DNA from: Vibrio albus | Lineage (GTDB): Bacteria; Pseudomonadota; Gammaproteobacteria; Enterobacterales; Vibrionaceae | Assembly (NCBI RefSeq): GCF_003144035.1 | Contig: NZ_QFWT01000001.1 | Span: forward strand, 310,001-374,000 | Length of the DNA: 64,000 nt | Reading direction: 5' to 3' | The notes under the pieces: generated by a model | The model's database searches: none | Seen by the model: the letters and a program-made list of their open reading frames with translations, nothing else | Told to the model about the DNA's origin: nothing | Shown: positions 1-9,174 of the stretch, piece by piece | How positions within the stretch are numbered: position 1 is the stretch's first letter | How the letters are laid out: each line of letters opens with the position of its first letter | Translations under genes and position numbers: made by a program

Positions 1-1161
1 GTAAGAAGGGAATAGCGTTGCCATCAGGCTCAGCGCTATCGCCAGGACAATCACAATGATGGTTTGAGCCGGATCAACAACCACAGGCAGAGCACTACCC
101 ACATACAGAGTGACTCCGAAGGTTTCCAGAATAGCATTCAGGTTTACAGCGATAAGCACACCAAGCATACCGCCAACCAGAGAGCCTATCACACCGCTGC
201 TCGCCCCCTGAACCATAAAAATAACCAAGACCTGCCGGTTGCTCATCCCCTGGGTTTTAAGAATGGCCACTTCAGCCTGTTTCTCCATAACCACCATAAT
301 CAAAGCCGAAATGATATTAAATGCCGCTACCCCAACGATGAGTCCCAACATCAGCCCCATCATGTTTTTCTCCATCCGTACAGCCTGAAACAGCTCACCG
401 CGCTGTTCACGCCAGTCACTCCAGAACCACCCTTCGGGCAGGGTCGTATTACTGGCTTCAGACACCATAAACGGATCATCAAAAAACAGACGCCAGCCGG
501 AAATCGTATCCGCTTTATATCTGAGCAACTTTCCGGCATCCTGGCTGTGCGTCACCATCAGTTGGGCATCCACATCCGAACCGGTATTGAAAATACCTGC
601 AACCACAAAGTTTCGCTGACTGGGGATCCGCCCCATAGGCGTATACTGGCTGGCACTGGTGACCATCAAACGGACTTTGTCACCCAGACGAACATTCAGA
701 CTTCTGGCCAGAGCGTGCCCCAGAAAAACCCGGTATGAGCCAGGCTGAAGATGAGAAATATGACCCGCGAGCAAATAACGCCCTACGGGATCGTTTTCAT
801 CCGGTTGAATGCCCACCAGCATACCCGCCGCCAGTTCAGAGGGGCTCTGAATAACAGCCTCACTTCTGACAATCGGAGTCACTTTTCTGATATGCGGAAT
901 GGCCTGAATAAAAGCCGGAGGCTCTGCGGTAAACTCGGTTTTATCATTTACCTGATGCACCACCGCCTGTGGCAGCACCCCCAGAATACGGCTTTTTAAC
1001 TGAGCCTCAAAACCGTTCATGACCGATACGACCGTTACCAGAGACATCACTCCGATAGTTATCCCTGCGGTAGACATGTATGAGACAAACCGGCTGAATC
1101 TGTCACCTGAGCGGCCCCGCAGATAACGCAGACCAATAAATGCCGAAACTGGATGAAACAT
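1..1161 (-). CDS. lolC: Lipoprotein-releasing ABC transporter permease LolC (3' end cut by window edge)
   Basis: Inner-membrane permease of the LolCDE complex, which extracts outer-membrane lipoproteins from the inner membrane and passes them to LolA. The start ATG is at 1159-1161 and the frame is open to base 1, giving 387 codons; the family is about 400 aa, so only the last few residues are missing. The N-terminus MFHPVSAFIGLRYLRGR resembles E. coli LolC, followed by a first membrane helix (about residues 25-48), a long periplasmic domain, and C-terminal helices containing KQAEVAILKTQGMS, the FtsX-family coupling motif. lolD and lolE would be expected past the left edge. It diverges from the PilZ-like gene. 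LolC is preferred over LolE on the N-terminal match. Confidence 0.93.
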   Translation of the reverse strand, partial: MFHPVSAFIGLRYLRGRSGDRFSRFVSYMSTAGITIGVMSLVTVVSVMNGFEAQLKSRILGVLPQAVVHQVNDKTEFTAEPPAFIQAIPHIRKVTPIVRSEAVIQSPSELAAGMLVGIQPDENDPVGRYLLAGHISHLQPGSYRVFLGHALARSLNVRLGDKVRLMVTSASQYTPMGRIPSQRNFVVAGIFNTGSDVDAQLMVTHSQDAGKLLRYKADTISGWRLFFDDPFMVSEASNTTLPEGWFWSDWREQRGELFQAVRMEKNMMGLMLGLIVGVAAFNIISALIMVVMEKQAEVAILKTQGMSNRQVLVIFMVQGASSGVIGSLVGGMLGVLIAVNLNAILETFGVTLYVGSALPVVVDPAQTIIVIVLAIALSLMATLFPSY

Positions 1162-1317
1162 AAATACTTTTTCGAAAGTTCGTGAAGTGCTAAATGTAAC
1201 GGTAATCCATACTTATTTGTAGGATTAATTCGAATAAACCTCTTATGAATCTTAAGAATTCTTGCTATGTGGCTCAAGTTAGCGATAATCAGAAAGTTAA
1301 TCAGAAGGAACTAAGGT

Positions 1318-1887
1318 ATGGACCCACAAGAATATTTCACCGTGCATCACAAATTAACGGTCAACATTGAGCCGCTTCCGTCCGGTTTTACCTTGCCTGA
1401 TCAGATGACTTTTACTGCCGAGATTCCGGCTCCTTTTATTGTTGCCAGTGAATTCAGTCAGCTTGACAGCCTGACAGAGAATGCAATGAATGACCTGCGC
1501 AACAGCGATTTTAAGCACGTAATCCATCTTCTGGACAATCAGAACAGCAAACTCAACCTGCTGCTGACCTTTATGCTGGCTCAGCAAGATGATGAATCCA
1601 GCCGCCATTATACGACGTCATTCGGTGCCAGCCAGTTCTCATACCAATCCGCCAGTGAAATTCCGGCAGGAACACTTGCAAGAGCCAAGCTTTTTCTGGA
1701 TCATCCTCCCGCGGCTATTTACTGTTACGCTGAAGCAACCGAATGTATTCCGAATGAACATGGCTTTGAAGTCATTATGAAATACATCATGCTTAGGGAG
1801 CAGGATCAGGATCTGTTAATCAGAGCTGCACTTTATCAACAACAAAAATTACTACGCCAGCGATCTTTGAATCGCGAGAACCAATAA
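1318..1887 (+). CDS. PilZ-like domain protein (PlzB/VC1885-type)
   Basis: A 189-aa soluble protein with no signal peptide. The C-terminal half has the shape of a PilZ fold: a beta strand around FGASQFSYQSASEIPAG (residues about 102-118), LARAKLFL, and a final helix with the DQDLLIRAALYQQQKLLR pattern common in PilZ/YcgR-like proteins. The canonical c-di-GMP motifs RxxxR and (D/N)xSxxG are not visible, so binding is doubtful. From memory V. cholerae has a PilZ protein (PlzB, VC1885) in the same place, between lolC and mfd. It ends 5 nt before mfd, so the two are probably cotranscribed. The PilZ assignment is moderately sure; the function is unknown. Confidence 0.7.
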   Translation: MDPQEYFTVHHKLTVNIEPLPSGFTLPDQMTFTAEIPAPFIVASEFSQLDSLTENAMNDLRNSDFKHVIHLLDNQNSKLNLLLTFMLAQQDDESSRHYTTSFGASQFSYQSASEIPAGTLARAKLFLDHPPAAIYCYAEATECIPNEHGFEVIMKYIMLREQDQDLLIRAALYQQQKLLRQRSLNRENQ

Positions 1888-1892
1888 GAATC

Positions 1893-4800
1893 ATGTCAGC
1901 AAATTTGTCTCTTTTTTCTCTTGTCACCCCAACTGGTGCGGGTGACAAAAAACACGTTGGAAACCTGCCTGGTGCCGCTCTGTCTGTTGCTATCGCTGAG
2001 CTGGCCGACAGTCATCAGGGTCATACGCTGCTTGCCGTACCCGATCCACAAACCGCTCTGAAACTGCTTAGTGAAACAGAACAATTTTCTCAGGCGGAAG
2101 TGAGCCTGTTCCCGGACTGGGAAACGTTGCCTTATGATAACTTCTCTCCTCATCAGGAAATCATCTCAGACCGTATAGCCAAACTGTACCAACTGCCCAC
2201 GCAAACTGACGGCATCACCATTGTCCCGATCAGTACACTACTTCAGAGGCAGTCGCCAAAAGATTTTCTGATGCAGCACACTCTGATGGTGAAGACGGGT
2301 GATCTTTACTCTCTGGAGAAGTTGCGCCTGCAGCTGGAAAAATCCGGTTACCGGCATGCCGATCAGGTCTTTGGCCCGGGTGAATACGCCAGCCGGGGCT
2401 CCATCATTGATTTGTTCCCTATGGGCAGTGAAAGCCCTTATCGCATCGATTTTTTCGATGATGAGATAGATACCATTCGCACCTTTGATCCGGAGACCCA
2501 GCGAACCATTGATGACATCGGTGAAATTTGTCTGCTACCTGCTCACGAGTTTCCGACATCAGAAAGCGCCATTGAAGATTTCCGTATCCGCTGGCGTCAG
2601 GTATTTGAAGCCAGACGCGAGCCGGAATCTGTCTATATGCAGGTATCCAAAGGGACCTGGCCCGCCGGTATAGAATACTGGCAACCACTCTTCTTTGACC
2701 ACACTGACACTCTGTTTGACTACCTTCCAGACAACACTCAGTTGCTGACTGTCGGGGATATTGAAACGGCTATAGATACGTTCCTGACCGATGTAGACTA
2801 TCGTTATGACCAAAGAAAAGTGGATCCGCTTCGTCCGCTGTTACCACCAGAACAACTCTGGCTGAAAAAAGATGAACTGTTCAGCCAGTTTAAGCAGTTA
2901 CCTCAGGCACAACTGACATCAGAGCCGGCCGCAGAAAAAGCAGGCAGAATGAATCCTGAACTGGGAGCCCTGCCGGATCTTTCTGCACAACAGCAAACAA
3001 AAGAGCCCTTAGCTTCTTTGCGTAAGTTTACGGAAACCTTCAGCGGTCAGATCATCTTTTCTGTCGAATCAGAAGGCCGACGGGAAGCACTTCTGGAGCT
3101 TTTGCAAGGTATAAAGCTGAAGCCTGCGGCAGCAGATTCACTTAATACCGCCATCACTTCCGGACAAAAATTTTCACTGCTCCTTGGTGCAGCCGAGCAC
3201 GGCTTTATTCATTCTAACCCTGATTTTGCCCTGATCTGCGAAAGCGATCTGCTGGGTGACCGGGTTATTCAGCGCAGACGCAAAGATCGCAAAGCCGTCA
3301 ACAGTGATACCGTTATTCGTCACCTGGCAGAGCTTAAGCCGGGCCAACCAGTGGTACACCTTGATCACGGCATTGGCCGCTATATCGGCCTGCAAACACT
3401 GGAAGCCGGTGGATTAATCACTGAATATGTGACGCTGGAATACCAGAACGAAGCCAAGCTGTATGTACCGGTCGCGTCACTGAATTTGATCAGCCGCTAT
3501 TCCGGCGGTGCGGAAGACAGTGCCCCTATCCATAAACTGGGTGGCGAGGCGTGGGCCAAAGCGCGCCGTAAAGCGGCGGAAAAAGTCCGCGATGTTGCCG
3601 CTGAATTACTGGATGTGTACGCCAAACGAGAGCTAAAACCAGGTTATAAATTTGCACTGGATCGAGGCCAGTATGCCACCTTTAAAGCCGGTTTCCCGTT
3701 CGAAGAGACTGACGATCAGGCTATGGCAATCAATGCGGTAATGTCAGACATGTGCCAGCCAAAAGCGATGGACCGGCTGGTGTGTGGTGACGTTGGCTTT
3801 GGTAAAACAGAGGTGGCCATGCGTGCGGCCTTTGTCTCTACCGATAACAGCAAACAGGTCGCCGTACTGGTACCGACCACCCTACTGGCGCAACAGCATT
3901 TTGAAAACTTCCGGGATCGCTTTGCCAATCTGCCGATCCGGGTTGAGGTACTGTCCCGCTTTAAATCTGCCAAAGAGCAAAAACAGATCCTGGGTGATGT
4001 GGCAGAAGGTAAAGTAGATATCATTATCGGGACCCATAAACTGCTGCAGAACGACATAAAATTCAAAGACCTCGGCCTTTTAATCGTGGATGAAGAACAC
4101 CGTTTTGGCGTGCGTCAGAAAGAGAAGGTCAAAGCCATGCGCGCCGATGTCGATATTCTGACCCTGACGGCAACACCGATCCCGCGAACGCTGAATATGG
4201 CCATGAGTGGCATGCGCGATCTATCCATTATCGCCACACCACCAGCCCGTCGTCTGGCGATTAAAACCTTTGTCCGCCAGCGCGAAGAGAGTGTCATCCG
4301 CGAAGCCGTTCTCAGGGAGATCATGCGTGGTGGTCAGGTATACTTCCTGCACAATCAGGTAGAGACTATTGATAAAGTCGCCGCTGATCTGGAGAAATTA
4401 ATCCCTGAAGCCCGGATAACCACGGCTCACGGCCAGATGCGGGAACGCGAACTGGAAAAAATCATGAATGATTTTTACCACCAGCGTTTTAATCTTCTGG
4501 TCTGTACCACCATTATTGAAACCGGGATTGATGTACCCACAGCGAATACCATTATCATGGACCGTGCAGATAACCTCGGTCTGGCACAACTACACCAGCT
4601 TCGGGGACGTGTGGGTCGCTCACACCACCAGGCTTATGCCTACCTGCTGACGCCTCATCCGAAAGCCATGACCAAAGACGCCATTAAACGTCTGGACGCC
4701 ATCGCCTCCCTTGAAGATCTGGGAGCGGGCTTTACCCTCGCAACCCACGACTTAGAGATCCGTGGAGCCGGTGAGCTTCTGGGGGATGAACAAAGTGGTC

Positions 4801-5357
4801 AGATACAATCTGTCGGCTTTACTTTGTATATGGATATGCTGGAACAAGCCGTCGAAGCGCTCAAAGAAGGCAAAGAGCCGTCTCTTGACGAGCTGTTGAA
4901 AGAGCAGACCGAAGTTGAACTGAGAATACCCGCTCTGCTGCCTGACGACTATATTCCGGACATTAATACCCGGCTGTCTACATATAAGCGTATCGCCAGT
5001 GTTAAAGATGCCGGTGAACTATCTGAAATGAAGGTCGAACTGATAGATCGCTTCGGTCTTCTTCCGGATGCAACACAAAACTTGCTTTCTGTGAGCGAAG
5101 TTAAGCTGGAAGCGGCCCAATTGCGTATTAAAAAAATTGAAGCGCATGATAAGGGGGGATATATAGAGTTTTATCCAAATGCTGACATTAACCCTATGTT
5201 TTTGGTTAAACTTCTTCAGTCTTCCCCTCAACAATATAGTATGGACGGACCAACGAAGATTAAGTTCTCTGTATCATTAACTGACCGAAGAGAAAGAATT
5301 CGTTTTATTACCGATTTATTTGAACAGTTCAGGCAGAACCGCCTGCCTGCAGCTTAA
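1893..5357 (+). CDS. mfd: Transcription-repair coupling factor Mfd
   Basis: DNA translocase that removes RNA polymerase stalled at lesions and recruits UvrA for nucleotide excision repair. The 1154-aa length matches E. coli Mfd (1148). In order: a UvrB-homology module at the N-terminus, a CarD-like RNA-polymerase interaction domain near residues 478-545 (VVHLDHGIGRYIGL), Walker A GDVGFGKTE near 631-639, DEEH box near 733, helicase motif VI QLRGRVGRSHHQAYAYL near 900-915, and the C-terminal TRCF domain from about 1010. The start ATG lies 5 nt after the PilZ-like gene with only a weak ribosome-binding site, which suggests translational coupling. Confidence 0.98.
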   Translation: MSANLSLFSLVTPTGAGDKKHVGNLPGAALSVAIAELADSHQGHTLLAVPDPQTALKLLSETEQFSQAEVSLFPDWETLPYDNFSPHQEIISDRIAKLYQLPTQTDGITIVPISTLLQRQSPKDFLMQHTLMVKTGDLYSLEKLRLQLEKSGYRHADQVFGPGEYASRGSIIDLFPMGSESPYRIDFFDDEIDTIRTFDPETQRTIDDIGEICLLPAHEFPTSESAIEDFRIRWRQVFEARREPESVYMQVSKGTWPAGIEYWQPLFFDHTDTLFDYLPDNTQLLTVGDIETAIDTFLTDVDYRYDQRKVDPLRPLLPPEQLWLKKDELFSQFKQLPQAQLTSEPAAEKAGRMNPELGALPDLSAQQQTKEPLASLRKFTETFSGQIIFSVESEGRREALLELLQGIKLKPAAADSLNTAITSGQKFSLLLGAAEHGFIHSNPDFALICESDLLGDRVIQRRRKDRKAVNSDTVIRHLAELKPGQPVVHLDHGIGRYIGLQTLEAGGLITEYVTLEYQNEAKLYVPVASLNLISRYSGGAEDSAPIHKLGGEAWAKARRKAAEKVRDVAAELLDVYAKRELKPGYKFALDRGQYATFKAGFPFEETDDQAMAINAVMSDMCQPKAMDRLVCGDVGFGKTEVAMRAAFVSTDNSKQVAVLVPTTLLAQQHFENFRDRFANLPIRVEVLSRFKSAKEQKQILGDVAEGKVDIIIGTHKLLQNDIKFKDLGLLIVDEEHRFGVRQKEKVKAMRADVDILTLTATPIPRTLNMAMSGMRDLSIIATPPARRLAIKTFVRQREESVIREAVLREIMRGGQVYFLHNQVETIDKVAADLEKLIPEARITTAHGQMRERELEKIMNDFYHQRFNLLVCTTIIETGIDVPTANTIIMDRADNLGLAQLHQLRGRVGRSHHQAYAYLLTPHPKAMTKDAIKRLDAIASLEDLGAGFTLATHDLEIRGAGELLGDEQSGQIQSVGFTLYMDMLEQAVEALKEGKEPSLDELLKEQTEVELRIPALLPDDYIPDINTRLSTYKRIASVKDAGELSEMKVELIDRFGLLPDATQNLLSVSEVKLEAAQLRIKKIEAHDKGGYIEFYPNADINPMFLVKLLQSSPQQYSMDGPTKIKFSVSLTDRRERIRFITDLFEQFRQNRLPAA

Positions 5358-5439
5358 ACCAGATGCAAGCTATCGAGTATAGATGTTTTTTTGAATATAA
5401 ACACCCGGGTCTGATACAAGCCCGGTTTGCGGAGTCAAA

Positions 5440-6264
5440 ATGAGAAAACTGATCCCACTACTGTTGCTTTTTATTACTCTGCCGGGCCTTACCGCAGAAA
5501 GACAGTTTGATATTGAAGTAATTATTTTTAAACGAGCTGTGGATGCAGAGAACCTTCAGGAGTCCTGGCCGGATAAGCTGCCTGAGATTGATCTGAGCCA
5601 TGCGGCGTTATTGCAGAATAATGAATATCTGGAGGCGAAAGGCGTCACCCTGCTTCCGCAGACAGAGTATCAGCTCACTGAACAGGAAGAGCAGCTCAGA
5701 CGACATGCCGGATATCAGGTGCTGGTTCATACCGCATGGCGGCAGGGTGATGAAGGTAAAGGAAGTGCTCCGGTATTCCATATAATGGCCGGACACGACT
5801 ATTCTGCTGATTACCATCCGGATGGCAGTGAAAAAAAACCTGATACCACCTTCTCTGAAACAGGCATAACTGATACCAGTGTGGAAAATGAGTTAAACCT
5901 CAGTGGCGTTGAAGAAAAAACCATAGATAACCCTCTGTACGAACTGGATGGAAAACTTCAGATTTATGTACAGCATTATCTGTTTCTGGAATCCGAACTG
6001 GATCTGAAAGCTCCGAGTGTCCGGGAAGTCATTCTGGAAGACAAAGAACTGGACCTGCCCGCAGAACCTGAAGTGACGAATGATACTACCGTCCAGTTTG
6101 GCAATCTTGAGTCCGTCTCTCCAACGGTTCAGGTTGAAAAATTCCTGAAAAGCTACCGGATGAAGCAAAAACGACGGATGCGAAGCGGCGAAACCCATTA
6201 TCTTGATCATCCATTGATGGGAATTGTCCTTCAGGTACGTAAGGTCAAAGAGAAGACAGAGTGA
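5440..6264 (+). CDS. csiV: CsiV-type peptidoglycan-binding protein
   Basis: Periplasmic or membrane-associated protein of 274 aa. The Sec signal peptide is MRKLIPLLLLFITLPGLTA, followed directly by ERQFDIEVIIFKRA, the N-terminal signature of the CsiV family. CsiV (cell shape integrity, Vibrio) was described in V. cholerae as a peptidoglycan-binding factor acting with LpoA/PBP1A. The middle is acidic and low in complexity; the C-terminus ends with a conserved-looking HYLDHPLMGIVLQVRKV. It overlaps the next gene by 4 nt (GTGA), so the two are translationally coupled. A palindromic GC-rich stretch sits in the 82-nt gap from mfd. Family assignment rests on the N-terminus and location. Confidence 0.82.
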   Translation: MRKLIPLLLLFITLPGLTAERQFDIEVIIFKRAVDAENLQESWPDKLPEIDLSHAALLQNNEYLEAKGVTLLPQTEYQLTEQEEQLRRHAGYQVLVHTAWRQGDEGKGSAPVFHIMAGHDYSADYHPDGSEKKPDTTFSETGITDTSVENELNLSGVEEKTIDNPLYELDGKLQIYVQHYLFLESELDLKAPSVREVILEDKELDLPAEPEVTNDTTVQFGNLESVSPTVQVEKFLKSYRMKQKRRMRSGETHYLDHPLMGIVLQVRKVKEKTE

Positions 6265-6809
6265 GAACTCATTTTTCTATCTATACGCAGAGGCTCACCC
6301 TTCGGTTACCGATTATTGAAGAAGCGGGGCCTCTGGCAGACGTAATATCGATTTCCCCCTCCCTCCATCAGTGGCTTGACTGGTGCTCACCCAGCTTTGA
6401 TAAGCAGGAAGCGGAAAAGTTCATTACCGCGAACCAACTGAATTGGGTCAAAGATCTGTCCTATGGTTTTGGCCTGTTCCGAAAAAGTGATAAGGCTTTA
6501 ATCGGCATGGTAGCGATATCGGAGTTTTACCGCAGCTTTAATATGGCCAGTATCGGCTACTGGGTGGCCGACGAATATCAGCAGCAGGGGTACGGAAAAG
6601 AAGCACTGGATGCCTTGATTGAGTTCAGTTTCAGTCAGCTAAAACTGACCCGGCTGGAGATTATCTGCGATCCGGACAATGTCACCAGCCACCATCTGGC
6701 TACACGATGCGGAGCCGTGAAAGAAGGTATCTTCAGAAACCGCTTTATTTTTGACGGAAAACCCAAAGCTGGCCTGATCTTTTCAATTATTCCGGAAGAC
6801 ACTTTCTAG
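6261..6809 (+). CDS. GNAT-family N-acetyltransferase, RimL-like
   Basis: A 182-aa acetyltransferase with the RimJ/RimL layout: N-terminal strand TQRLTLRLP, IGMVAISEF in the core, and acetyl-CoA-binding motif A at about residues 102-120 (DEYQQQGYGKEALDAL, with the Q-x-x-G-x-G signature), then RLEIICDPDN-TSHHLATRCGA, the usual RimL/SpeG substrate-side strand. RimL acetylates ribosomal protein L7/L12 N-termini, but this large subfamily also includes tRNA- and small-molecule-specific members, so the substrate is not settled. Translation begins at GTG, with the GTGA overlapping the csiV stop. A strong bidirectional terminator follows. Confidence 0.85.
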   Translation: MRTHFSIYTQRLTLRLPIIEEAGPLADVISISPSLHQWLDWCSPSFDKQEAEKFITANQLNWVKDLSYGFGLFRKSDKALIGMVAISEFYRSFNMASIGYWVADEYQQQGYGKEALDALIEFSFSQLKLTRLEIICDPDNVTSHHLATRCGAVKEGIFRNRFIFDGKPKAGLIFSIIPEDTF

Positions 6810-6840
6810 GACGATTTTTGCCCTATCCGGGCTAGTCCTT

Positions 6841-6920
6841 CTTTATGTATCTGATCCTTTTTTATGTATCTGGTCCTTATTTGTATATAAGGAAGTAAAA
6901 AGTGTATAAGAAAGTAAAAA
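6841..6920. repeat. Short imperfect tandem repeats after the acetyltransferase gene
   Basis: Two copies of tttatgtatctg(a/g)tcctt lie back to back from 6842 with a period of about 19 nt. They are followed by two related copies of gtata-aggaagtaaaaa / gtataagaaagtaaaaa (about 6885-6920). They are non-coding and sit just before the terminator. They look like replication-slippage products and have no flanking direct repeats or transposase. Confidence 0.6.
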
Positions 6921-6944
6921 AAACCGCCATTGAAGGCGGTTTTT
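6916..6944. terminator. Bidirectional intrinsic terminator (acetyltransferase / ndh)
   Basis: Stem AAAAACCGCC (6919-6928), 6-nt loop, GGCGGTTTTT (6935-6944). A-run on one side and T-run on the other, so it can stop the plus-strand csiV operon and the minus-strand ndh transcript. Confidence 0.9.
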
Positions 6945-6962
6945 CTGAATACTGAACGGCTA

Positions 6963-8249
6963 TTAATGCAACTTCAGGTTCGGTCTCAACACCCGGTTAA
7001 TACGGCCGACCAACATCATCAGTGCGGTCTTAAACATGCCATGCAATGCCATTTGGTGCATACGATACAAGGAAATATACACCACGCGGGCAATCCGCCC
7101 TTCCACCATCATTGACCCTTTCGTCAGGTTACCCATCAGGCTTCCGACGGTAGAAAAGCGGCTCAGTGAAACCAGAGAGCCATGATCCTTATAGATATAT
7201 GGCTTCATCTTTTTACCCGTCATCAGTGCGCGCATATTGATGTAAGCCTGGCTCGCCATCTGGTGCGCAGCCTGAGCTCGAGGGGGAACAAATGACCCGT
7301 CTGGCTGTGTGCACTGTGCCAGGTCACCAATAACAAAGATGCTGTCATCACGGGTGGTCTGTAGTGTCTCTTTTACCACTAACTGGTTGATACGGTTAGT
7401 TTCTAACCCGGCAATATCTTTCATAAAGTCAGGTGCTTTAATCCCAGCAGCCCACACCATGATCTGTGCCGGAATTTTTTCGCCGTCCTTCGTCGTCAGG
7501 CCATCTTTTTCAGCCTGAGTGATCATCGTTGCTGTACGGACTTTCACACCCAGTTTCGTCAACTCATGATGCGCAGCAGAAGAAATACGGGTTGGCAGTG
7601 CCGGCAAGATACGCTCACCAGCCTCAACCAGGCTGACATTCAGCTTGCTTGAATCAACATCAAATCCGTATGACTGCATCTCTTTTACGGCATTGTGCAA
7701 CTCTGCAGAAAGTTCTACACCGGTTGCCCCAGCACCAACAATGGCGATATCAACCGTACCATTACCGTTATTCGTATGCAGCTTAAGGATCTCATTGTTC
7801 ATTTCCCGGCGGAAACGATGTGCCTGTTCAGGGCTATCCAGGAAGATGCAGTTATCTTTCACACCAGCGGTATTGAAATCATTCGAAGTAGAGCCGATAG
7901 CCAGAACCAGAAAATCATACTCCAGCTCTCTTTTTGGCAGCAGCAACTCACCGTATTCGTCTTTCTCTTCACCCAGTACAATCACTTTGCGTTCCCGATC
8001 GATATCTTGCAGGCTACCCAATGTGAAGTTGAAGTGGTGATTTTTCGCATGAGCACGGTAGCTCAGAGCATCAACCCCTTCATCCATAGTGCCGGTTGCA
8101 ACTTCATGTAACAGAGGTTTCCACAGGTGGCTGGCTTTTCTGTCTACCAGAGTCACTTGTGCAGTGCCTTTCCGGCCCATGGTTCTGCCTAATTTAGTTG
8201 CCAGCTCTAAACCACCAGCACCACCACCAACAACAATAATGCGAGTCAT
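6963..8249 (-). CDS. ndh: Type II NADH:quinone oxidoreductase Ndh
   Basis: Single-subunit, non-proton-pumping NADH dehydrogenase that feeds electrons from NADH to the quinone pool at the inner face of the cytoplasmic membrane. It is 428 aa (E. coli Ndh 434). The FAD-binding Rossmann motif [16 protein letters not shown] is at residues 6-21, and the NADH-binding motif [15 protein letters not shown] at about 170-184. The quinone-pocket sequence [12 protein letters not shown] and a C-terminal amphipathic anchor region are present. A GAGGAG ribosome-binding site precedes the ATG. A perfect FNR-type box lies about 120 nt upstream, consistent with anaerobic repression as known for E. coli ndh. Confidence 0.97.
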   Translation of the reverse strand: MTRIIVVGGGAGGLELATKLGRTMGRKGTAQVTLVDRKASHLWKPLLHEVATGTMDEGVDALSYRAHAKNHHFNFTLGSLQDIDRERKVIVLGEEKDEYGELLLPKRELEYDFLVLAIGSTSNDFNTAGVKDNCIFLDSPEQAHRFRREMNNEILKLHTNNGNGTVDIAIVGAGATGVELSAELHNAVKEMQSYGFDVDSSKLNVSLVEAGERILPALPTRISSAAHHELTKLGVKVRTATMITQAEKDGLTTKDGEKIPAQIMVWAAGIKAPDFMKDIAGLETNRINQLVVKETLQTTRDDSIFVIGDLAQCTQPDGSFVPPRAQAAHQMASQAYINMRALMTGKKMKPYIYKDHGSLVSLSRFSTVGSLMGNLTKGSMMVEGRIARVVYISLYRMHQMALHGMFKTALMMLVGRINRVLRPNLKLH

Positions 8250-8368
8250 AACATCGCTCCTCTCAAAAACTAAAAATAAAAATCAGTTTCGGGCCCGAGT
8301 CTTTTTCCGTTCTCGTTATCTGCTGCACCTGATGCAACATGACTCCAGCCTAATAAAATCAACTTTTT

Positions 8369-8382
8369 TTGATATATATCAA
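8369..8382. promoter_or_regulatory. FNR-type box upstream of ndh
   Basis: TTGATATATATCAA matches the FNR consensus TTGAT-N4-ATCAA at every fixed position and is a perfect palindrome. Its centre is about 126 nt before the ndh ATG, in the only promoter-capable gap for that gene. FNR repression of ndh is established in E. coli; its use here is inference. Confidence 0.75.
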
Positions 8383-8493
8383 TTTTATTTGAATAGGCAC
8401 ATTATAGCGAGGGATATCCTGATAGCAAGCAGAAAAAGAAAGTATTTACTTTATATATCCATATGAATACATATATATCTACATAAATACATA

Positions 8494-8534
8494 ACAAAAT
8501 GCCCCCTTATGAATCTGGCATCACGAGGGGGCAT
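8494..8534 (-). terminator. Terminator of the lipoprotein-thiK-ycfP operon
   Basis: Read on the minus strand, stem ATGCCCCCT (8526-8534) and AGGGGGCAT (8499-8507) enclose an 18-nt loop, followed by TTTTG. It lies just downstream of ycfP. Confidence 0.75.
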
Positions 8535-8557
8535 CAAAAGCATTTTTTCACTATAGA

Positions 8558-9100
8558 CTACTCTTTCTCTTTAAACGCTTTTATCGTCTGTAAGTGATGA
8601 GAAATCTTTTTAAATTTGTGAGTCTCCTGATCATCCCAGACAACGTCGTAGTATGGTGCCAGCTCTTCTGCGGTGGCCTTACTGTCTAACGCTTCATCAT
8701 GAGTAGACAAAATCACCATACAGCGCCCCTTATTTTTGGTGCGGAACTTTTCTACACATTTGGTCGCAATATCTTCGTATTCTTCCGGGCGATCAATCTT
8801 ACCTTCCATATTATTTTCAGGGTGAAGGTTAGGGTTAAACATCACCTGTTTGATACCACATAAAAAACCAACCCTTTCCGACCAGTAACCACCCAGCCCT
8901 ACCCCACAAATGAGCGGGTTTGGGTCATCAGATAACTGAATCGCCTTATTCACTTCCTTTAGAAGGTGCTGCATATCATGCTTAGGATGAAGCGTACTGT
9001 AACTGACAAAACGTACATCATCATCAATAAACTCAAGCTGTAACACCTTCTCATGGTTACCCGGGCTGGTTGAATCAAAGCCGTGAAGGTAAATAATCAT
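8558..9100 (-). CDS. ycfP: YcfP/UPF0227-family alpha/beta-hydrolase-fold protein
   Basis: A 180-aa cytoplasmic protein, exactly the length of E. coli YcfP. It starts [18 protein letters not shown], the hydrolase-fold oxyanion strand, and carries [14 protein letters not shown] in place of the usual nucleophile elbow G-x-S-x-G, so the nucleophile position is not a serine in a standard elbow; catalytic activity is unproven for the family. The start is set at the ATG at 9098-9100 because GAGGG lies 8 nt upstream; a longer reading frame to 9133 has no such site. It lies downstream of thiK, as in E. coli, and ends at a terminator. Confidence 0.88.
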   Translation of the reverse strand: MIIYLHGFDSTSPGNHEKVLQLEFIDDDVRFVSYSTLHPKHDMQHLLKEVNKAIQLSDDPNPLICGVGLGGYWSERVGFLCGIKQVMFNPNLHPENNMEGKIDRPEEYEDIATKCVEKFRTKNKGRCMVILSTHDEALDSKATAEELAPYYDVVWDDQETHKFKKISHHLQTIKAFKEKE

Positions 9101-9174
9101 GCTGCTTCCCTCATCATTGTTATAGTTGCGCACTTATTTCTATTAGCTTAAAAGTCTTGTCTTCGAAACACAAT

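Larger units (their letters stand above)
8250..8557. other. Intergenic region: ndh promoter/leader and ycfP terminator
   Basis: 308 nt without a convincing gene. It holds the ndh leader, an FNR-type box (8369-8382) in AT-rich DNA, and the hairpin terminator of the upstream minus-strand operon (8494-8534). A possible 25-codon ORF in the leader has a start too close to its GGAG to be convincing. Confidence 0.7.

Noticed and set aside
64..738. 224-codon plus-strand open frame
   Set aside because: It is antisense to lolC, which is clearly recognisable on the minus strand; the translated product has no family features.
6841..6920. Possible CRISPR-like or satellite repeat
   Set aside because: Only two copies of each unit, no spacers of uniform length and no cas genes; it is simple tandem slippage.
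8251..8325. 25-codon ORF in the ndh leader (minus strand)
   Set aside because: The GGAG is only 2 nt from the ATG and the sequence has no features; a chance frame is more likely.
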